Shown: one piece after another, positions 13,141-64,000 of the stretch | How positions within the stretch are numbered: the first letter of the stretch is position 1 | How the letters are laid out: each line of letters opens with the position of its first letter | From: Euglena gracilis | Taxonomy: Eukaryota > Euglenida > Euglenophyceae > Euglenales | Assembly (NCBI GenBank): GCA_039621445.1 | Contig: CP154957.1 | Span: 41,194,011-41,258,010 of the forward strand | Length of the DNA stretch: 64,000 nt | Reading direction: 5' to 3' | Notes under the pieces: generated by a model | The model's database searches: none | Seen by the model: the letters and a program-made list of their open reading frames with translations, nothing else | Told to the model about the DNA's origin: nothing | Translations under genes and position numbers: made by a program

Positions 13141-14890
13141 CGCGCATTTGCTGTGCACGTTGCGCATTTGGACAAACACATCTCATATTTTCATTTAAAA
13201 ATACACTACTGAAACAAATTTCAATTTATGAGGGGGGGCCATTGTGCATATATGCAGGGTCACACACATTTAAAACAAAAAAAAATGGAACCATTGGCAT
13301 TTGCACAACAGCCACGCTTTTTTTAGAATGAAGATTTGAGGGTGCGGTAGCACAAACTTGCAATGGAGTTCCATTTTTTTTTTCACCGTTCGAGTTTAGG
13401 TTTAGACTGCACTTGGACCTGGACCTGGAACCTGCACTTGGACCTGGAAACACCTGCATTTTTTTGGCCACGTTGACGCTGTTTTCAAAAATTCTTGCTT
13501 TGCGCAAAAAAATTATTTCCAGGCTGCAAAAATTTATTTCCTGGGTGGGGTCCGCAGCCTGGATGGGAGCTGCTGGCCGGAAAAAAAGGGTGCTGGCTGG
13601 ACCTCCCCAGGGGATGGGGAGGTACGGTATGGGATGGGTACCCTCCGTCTTGAGAAAATCCCTGCCCTCAAAGAAATTCCCCAACCTGTTCCCCAACCTG
13701 GTCCACTGCCAGCCCTCAGAAAAGCAAAGTGTGCCTTTGCAATAATATGGATGGCAAGGGAGGGGTGGCCAAGGGTAGAGCAAGCCGGCCCAGTCTCTGG
13801 GCGACAGCGCCCGCATGGCGGCGATGAGGGCCGGCTGGTCGAAGACGGAGGCGAAGGGGATGGCGGCCATCGGGTGGTACCGGTCGGGGAACGACGTGCT
13901 GAGGAGGGGAACGGTCAGCGCTGGGAGCTGGCGGTGACGTGGACCCCCCCTGTTTGGCAACCCCCCCCGTCTGGGTCACTGTTTGGGGTGCTGTGACCTG
14001 ACAACGATACAACAAAGTGTGACGCGAGGGCAGTGGAGCTACCTCCCCCCAAGCCCAATGAAAACTAAGATGACAATCTCGACGGGGGACGTTTGTTGGG
14101 TACGATTTGGAGGGGCATTTGCATTGCTGCAAAAGATGAAAACCTAGACGGTCCGGACACCCTGCGTTCATTGGGCAAAGGGGTTCATTAGACATGGGGG
14201 AGGGCAGGGAGGTGGTTCGATGGAGCAGTGGAGGTGCGCCGACTTACCGCGTTTTGAATTTATGCATTTTACCTATCTTTTTTGCAATGTTATGCATTAA
14301 TGTTCCAGACTATACCAAATTACACTAAATACTAATTCTAAGGTCCTTTTGATTTTGGATTTTGTGATCCATAGGGAGCTAATTCTCGGGTGGAGGTGCA
14401 GCCCAAAACCCATTCAGCCATCGTGGGGGTGGGGAAGTGTGGCACGGCAATATGTTCCCCTGGTCGTCGACAGGAGCGCCGCATCCACGGGTCACAGCCA
14501 GAGCACAGGGGCTGCGGTTTGGTTTCCTTGCTCATGGACTGCCACAATCTGCTCAGGCCCCAACGCGGTGGTTGAAGGCAACGTTACCCGGTGGAAACCA
14601 ACACATAACACAAAGTTGGCAAGGCAAAGGATGCAACTCAAGGTACTCAAGAGAAAACAGCCAGCGCGGGGTTGACCTGCAGCACGCTATGGATGCCCAC
14701 CTTGGCGGGCGGCGGAGGGTGGAGGGCGAATGGAGGAGGCCTGCCTGTACCCGAAGAGGCCGTTGAGCTGGTTGCAGAGGCCGACGAGGAGCTGCGGGAG
14801 GTGGTAGACCGTGAGGGGCGGGGCCCCGGCGGCCAAGGGGGCCAGCCAAAGGAGGCCGAGGAGGACGCCGTACGAGGGCCAGCGCCGCAT
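8152..14890 (-). CDS. Secreted O-fucosyltransferase-like protein, 3'-truncated by gap
   Basis: GDP-fucose protein O-fucosyltransferases glycosylate secretory proteins in the ER/Golgi. Exon 1 (14751-14890) starts MRRWPSYGVLLGLLWLAPLA, a good signal peptide, then YHLPQLLVGLCNQLNGLFG, the G..NQ...l opening of the fold. Exon 2 (13806-13898) has MAAIPFASVFDQPALIAAM, like the vPFs.iFD motif. Exon about 11719-11990 has MLGPAFGCLHARIERDMRKE, like the donor-binding HlR.E.Dm. Exon 8761-8888 has LERALVDLSICRGW; the last exon (8152-8278) has NASWLVGYSGSTFSLKLAQY, like fvg..gStFS..i...R. Splice phases between the middle exons are unresolved. The frame runs into the N gap without a stop. Confidence 0.6.
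8761..8888 (-). CDS. O-fucosyltransferase-like exon: ALVDLSICRG
   Basis: Encodes LPWGALLIQRADLGPVTDCA and GFSYLERALVDLSIC. The A.vD..i segment precedes the final fvg..StFS motif in this family. Acceptor TGGCAG, donor GTCGGG. Confidence 0.55.
9070..9335. repeat. R1-related G/C palindrome cluster
   Basis: Opens with TTTAAAGACCCCCGGGG and contains GGCGCTTCGCGCCGAA and several long C-run/G-run palindromes, then GGTCTGCTGACTTAAA. Related to R1 by these landmarks, but shorter. Confidence 0.55.
9357..9493 (-). CDS. O-fucosyltransferase-like exon (tentative)
   Basis: Acceptor CCGCAG and donor GTTGAA bound a GC-rich block reading ALFNLAAVGRRRRGPGPAVG then ISAAEARLPGPPAGPVPVAL. No diagnostic motif. 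Confidence 0.4.
10126..10182. repeat. Subterminal (GGYCATTTTA)n array, left end of hAT-like element
   Basis: Five to six 10-base units of the form GGCCATTTTA or GGTCATTTTA in direct orientation. Confidence 0.85.
11489..11567. repeat. Subterminal (GGCCATTTTA)n array, right end of hAT-like element
   Basis: Seven to eight nearly perfect 10-base units, same orientation as the left array. Subterminal short repeats of this kind are known as transposase binding sites in hAT elements. Confidence 0.85.
11719..11980 (-). CDS. O-fucosyltransferase-like exon: HARIERDM motif
   Basis: Encodes VFAAFNRATVPGPRVERCVR, LAAAMLGPAFGCLHARIERD and LEAIMRHMPAHPPRWPLFRG. The H-R-E-D pattern resembles the GDP-fucose binding strand of plant-type O-fucosyltransferases. 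Ends near GTCCTT; the hAT-like element begins about 140 bases downstream. Confidence 0.65.
12657..12766 (-). CDS. O-fucosyltransferase-like exon (tentative)
   Basis: GC-rich block with acceptor CAACAG and donor GTTTGA. The most protein-like frame reads GRPPLWAVTLLPLEAVPPAA then RIKRFPWTAAWHSWR. Phase with exon 2 is not satisfied. Confidence 0.35.
13051..13140. repeat. (AAT)n array
   Basis: About 30 uninterrupted AAT units. Intronic in the O-fucosyltransferase-like gene. Confidence 0.95.
13806..13898 (-). CDS. O-fucosyltransferase-like exon 2
   Basis: Acceptor CTCAG in correct phase with exon 1; encodes TSFPDRYHPMAAIPFASVFD then QPALIAAMRAL. Donor GTCGCC. Confidence 0.6.
14751..14890 (-). 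CDS. O-fucosyltransferase-like exon 1: signal peptide
   Basis: Met-Arg-Arg then a hydrophobic core (YGVLLGLLWLAPLA) and an AAGAP cleavage-like site, consistent with ER targeting. The N-terminal catalytic segment LLVGLCNQLNGLFG follows. Start chosen at the ATG that gives this signal; donor GTACAG. Confidence 0.65.
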
Positions 14891-16461
<1,571 letters not shown>

Positions 16462-18584
16462 TCAGGTGACGCCGGCGACCGGGGGCCGCCGCACCTGCAG
16501 GCAGTGGACGCCGGCCGGGGTGGTGCAGAAGACGAGGAACCGCAGCGCGGCGGCGCCGCCTGCCAGCTCGAAGCACTCCGCCGCCCACCCGCTGTGCCGC
16601 AGCCAGCCCAGGATGCGGCCCACGCTGCGGAAGCCGACCCGCCGCTGCAGCCGGCGGAGGGGCTGGTGGGGGGCCCCGCCTCAGAGCGCCGGTGACGTCT
16701 CAGGGGGGATATGAGTGTGCCACCACCCGAAAAACATTGGGGGGTTCTAATCCCCAGCCACAGAAAAAAAAGGCGAGGGCCGTCCAAAAGAGTAATGCGC
16801 GCGTTTTGCAACATGGGGGTTGGTGCCTGCTGGTGCTCATTTTTGGACCCTTTGATGACTAATGGAGGCCAAAACCCCAAACTCGGGCGGCTCCATTGCA
16901 CACATCTCCAAAACCACCAGAAGTAAATTTGTCGCAAACACCGATGTGACATTTGAAGCTTCGGCGCCAGGTGGCCGCTCAAGCCAGTTGGCCGGGCTGT
17001 GAGAGTGAGAGGTCGCGTGGGCACGACCTTGCGAGAACTACTACGAGCCTGAAGCGGGACTGCTTTGAAATGACCGCTGTTCTGGCAGGTTGGGGGCCAG
17101 GGGGCCCCGGCGCTGGCAGGGGACGCCGACGGCGGTGAGGAGGAGTCGGTCCATGTCGTCGCCGTTGCCGTCACCGCCGCTGCCCCCCACGGTGGGGGTG
17201 GGCCGTGGCAGGCGGGCGTAGAGCTGTGCGGCCTCCGCCGCGAACCGCCGCACCCGCTCCGCCAGGGGGGTGGGGGGCTCCGGGCCGCCCTCCGGTCCTT
17301 CAGGGGGACCGCCCGCGGGAGTGACCCTGCAAAGCACGCCATGCTACAGACGTCCTGTCCATCTGAAGAGCAGGGGCAGAGTATGAGGCTTCCTCCCGGG
17401 GGGGGGGCAGTGGTTTAAAGGGGGGGTCCACTTTTTGAAACGTACCCCATTGGTGTCTTGTTGGCATTGTGTTGGATGTTATTTTCTAGGAATAGGGTGT
17501 TTCTTTAACTTTAACAATGCTAAGGTTTTAAATGGATTCTGTCAAATTCTAGTTCGAGCTCAATTAAATTATCAAAAACTGATCTCCAAAAGGGCAGAAG
17601 TGTGAACCTATTTCAGCAATCCAAAAGGGGGAAAAACAGCCCCGCAAATACATTTAAATGCCAAGAAAAACCCGGGGAGCTCATGAAACACATTTGGAAA
17701 AAAGCCAAGAGTCCAGGCATAAAAACGCCAAACATTGCTTTTCTTGGTTCTGCACAAATCACAGATTGGGGGGGGGACAATGTGCCTAAAGCATACTGGC
17801 AGCACTCGAAGCGCATCCCGCCGAGGCCGTCGTTGGCGACCCATTCCTGGAACCGGCCCGAGGTTGCCGCGCCACGCAAGCCACCACCGGCGGGCCACCC
17901 CTCACACCCTACACCCTCCCATGACTGGAGGAGATGAGGTTTGGGGTCCAAACAACGGAGCACCATTATGGGACAGGTGACCGACGACGTTTGCTGGGGC
18001 TGGTGGCTCCTGGATTCCGGCCAGGCGGTGGGGGGAAGAGAGAGCAGCGGGTACCTCGGCAGAGGGCCGGCTGCCGGAGGTGGTCGTCTACCCGTCGCCG
18101 CCAGTCACCACCAGGATGACGCAGGCCTCCGCCCGCCTCCCCTCCCACACTGGATGGCACCAGCCGGGCAGCGTTTCGGTGACCCCCACATGGAAAAGCT
18201 ATTTGCCACCCTGTTGTTATAGAACCCTACCCCCCCCCCTCCCTGCCCTGCCTTGCCGTGGCGTAGGAGGTGGTGAAGTGGGGAGGGAGAATAGCCTAGG
18301 GTGTGAGGTCTCCAGGTGGCCCCTGTCCGGGGTTCATGCTGATGATAGGCGGCATTTTGACACAATTCAAAGAAGGTACCCAACGTTACATTTTGGCCAG
18401 TTCTCAGGGCAATTTTTTTTCATAGGGCACAGAGCGGTCAGGACAATACCCCAACCCTGACGTTGAGCCCGACCTGCGCCGTCTCATCCTGTGCCTGGCA
18501 GACCCGCCGAGCGTTGCAGACGTCCGCGGTGCTGACCCGCAGGAACTGCAGCACGAGGTCCAGCACGTCCCCCGCCAACGCCAT
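16462..18584 (-). CDS. F-box-like protein, five exons (locus B)
   Basis: F-box proteins present substrates to SCF ubiquitin ligases through an N-terminal F-box that binds SKP1. Exon 1 (18474-18584) starts MALAGDVLDLVLQFLRVST and continues DVCNARRVCQAQDE, which has the F-box pattern L..dvl..il.fL...dl...r.Vc. Exon 2 about 18092-18149 (frame unsure), exon 3 17797-17846 (EWVANDGLGGMRFECC), exon 4 17131-17326 (LAERVRRFAAEAAQLYARLP), exon 5 16462-16662 ending QVRRPPVAGVT and TGA. Phases agree across exons 3-4-5. The C-terminal part resembles a PUB/PUG fold only weakly. It starts 739 bases after the dynein stop on the same strand. Confidence 0.6.
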
Positions 18585-18848
18585 GCCGGGGCTGGGCGGA
18601 AGGGGTCGGACCACAAGAGAGGGAGGGGGAGGATGGGTTTCGCAAGCCGTTGGGGCAATGCCGCAGGTCCAGCGGTGAGGGCCCTCGGCTAAAGGCACAC
18701 ATTTGGGGTGTTCTGGTGTACACAGCCCGGCCCAGGGGCCCAGCCTGGGCCCGTCGGTGGGGCACACCAGTGTGCGGTGCAGCGCTGGCTGGCACCCCAT
18801 CTCTCCCACCAGGCTGTTGCTTAAAGACCCCGGGGGGTCCACTGCTAG

Positions 18849-19130
18849 CCATTTTGCTACACACTGGATAAAAGCTACTGGCTACACCCCGGGGGGGGGT
18901 CTGCTGGAAAAAATCCTTGCCAAGCGCTGCGCACCTAGGTGGAAATGAGGTTTTTAATGTATTTCTCAGCTGATTTTATTCCAAAAAAAACCGACTAAAA
19001 TGGCCGGAAATGCGCATTTTTGGGCCAGTTTTGGGGGTCCCAAAAATTCAATTCGCACCGGTCACTGGAAAAAAATTTCCACCAGCCAGCCCTGCCAGCA
19101 GACCCCCCCGGGAGGGGAGGGTCCACTAGG
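18849..19130. repeat. Dispersed repeat R1, locus B copy
   Basis: The positional counterpart of 2870-3165 in copy B, with the same internal landmarks. Confidence 0.75.
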
Positions 19131-19322
19131 GTTTCCAAATTTGGACTATTGCGACAGAGGCCCAGGATTGCGAATCCGGTGCACAGTTGGGTTGGTGCCG
19201 CCCTCGCCCCGGCAAAGCTGCGGCGAGGGCTGTGGATCTAAAGCGTGCCCCGGCCGCCCAACCCCATCGGATGACGTGGCGGGTCGGCCGGAGGTATGAG
19301 TGGCTTGCTAGCAACAAGCGGG

Positions 19323-64000
<44,678 letters not shown>

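Overview
The window is nuclear DNA of a eukaryote. Coding information sits in short, very GC-rich blocks on the minus strand. These blocks are separated by introns and intergenic DNA that is more AT-rich or of simple sequence. Most exon edges show GT...AG splice signals, and codon phase is preserved across most junctions I joined by hand. A dynein heavy chain implies a flagellate or cytoplasmic-dynein organism. The exon/intron composition contrast, abundant (CA/GT)n and pure G/C homopolymers, and plant/protist-type gene families suggest a free-living protist or alga. I cannot name the species; a glaucophyte such as Cyanophora would fit, but that is only a guess.

Layout, all genes on the minus strand. 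(1) 64000 down to 19323: one large gene for a divergent dynein heavy chain. It enters the window inside the linker and runs through AAA1, AAA2, AAA3, AAA4, stalk coiled coil 1, the microtubule-binding domain, stalk coiled coil 2, AAA5, AAA6 and the C-terminal domain to a stop at 19323. About 59 exons are proposed. (2) 18584 to 16462: a five-exon gene whose first exon encodes an F-box-like N-terminus. (3) 14890 to the gap at 8151: a secreted O-fucosyltransferase-like protein with a signal peptide, truncated by the gap. (4) 8138 to 1: a second, nearly identical copy of the dynein 3' end (exons 53-59) plus the whole F-box gene. It corresponds to about 16366-24165 and begins exactly at a 13-N assembly gap. 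Tandem duplication is possible, but two haplotypes placed end to end is the simpler reading.

The most notable biology is in the dynein. AAA1, the site that powers almost all dynein motors, has lost the P-loop Thr, the Walker B Asp-Glu and the sensor-I Asn. AAA2 and AAA3 keep good P-loops, AAA4 keeps the usual arginine form, and stalk, microtubule-binding domain and reading frame are all maintained. This looks like a preserved dynein with a non-canonical, probably ATPase-dead AAA1.

The non-coding DNA is rich in mobile or repeat structures. It holds a 1.49-kb hAT-like element with a 13-bp terminal inverted repeat and 8-bp target duplication, several short G/C-rich inverted-repeat elements (one present in only one of the two copies), two dispersed intronic repeat families, minisatellites, and long CA/GT and CCCA arrays that often abut splice sites. 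I saw no tRNA, rRNA or CRISPR array, and no convincing plus-strand gene.
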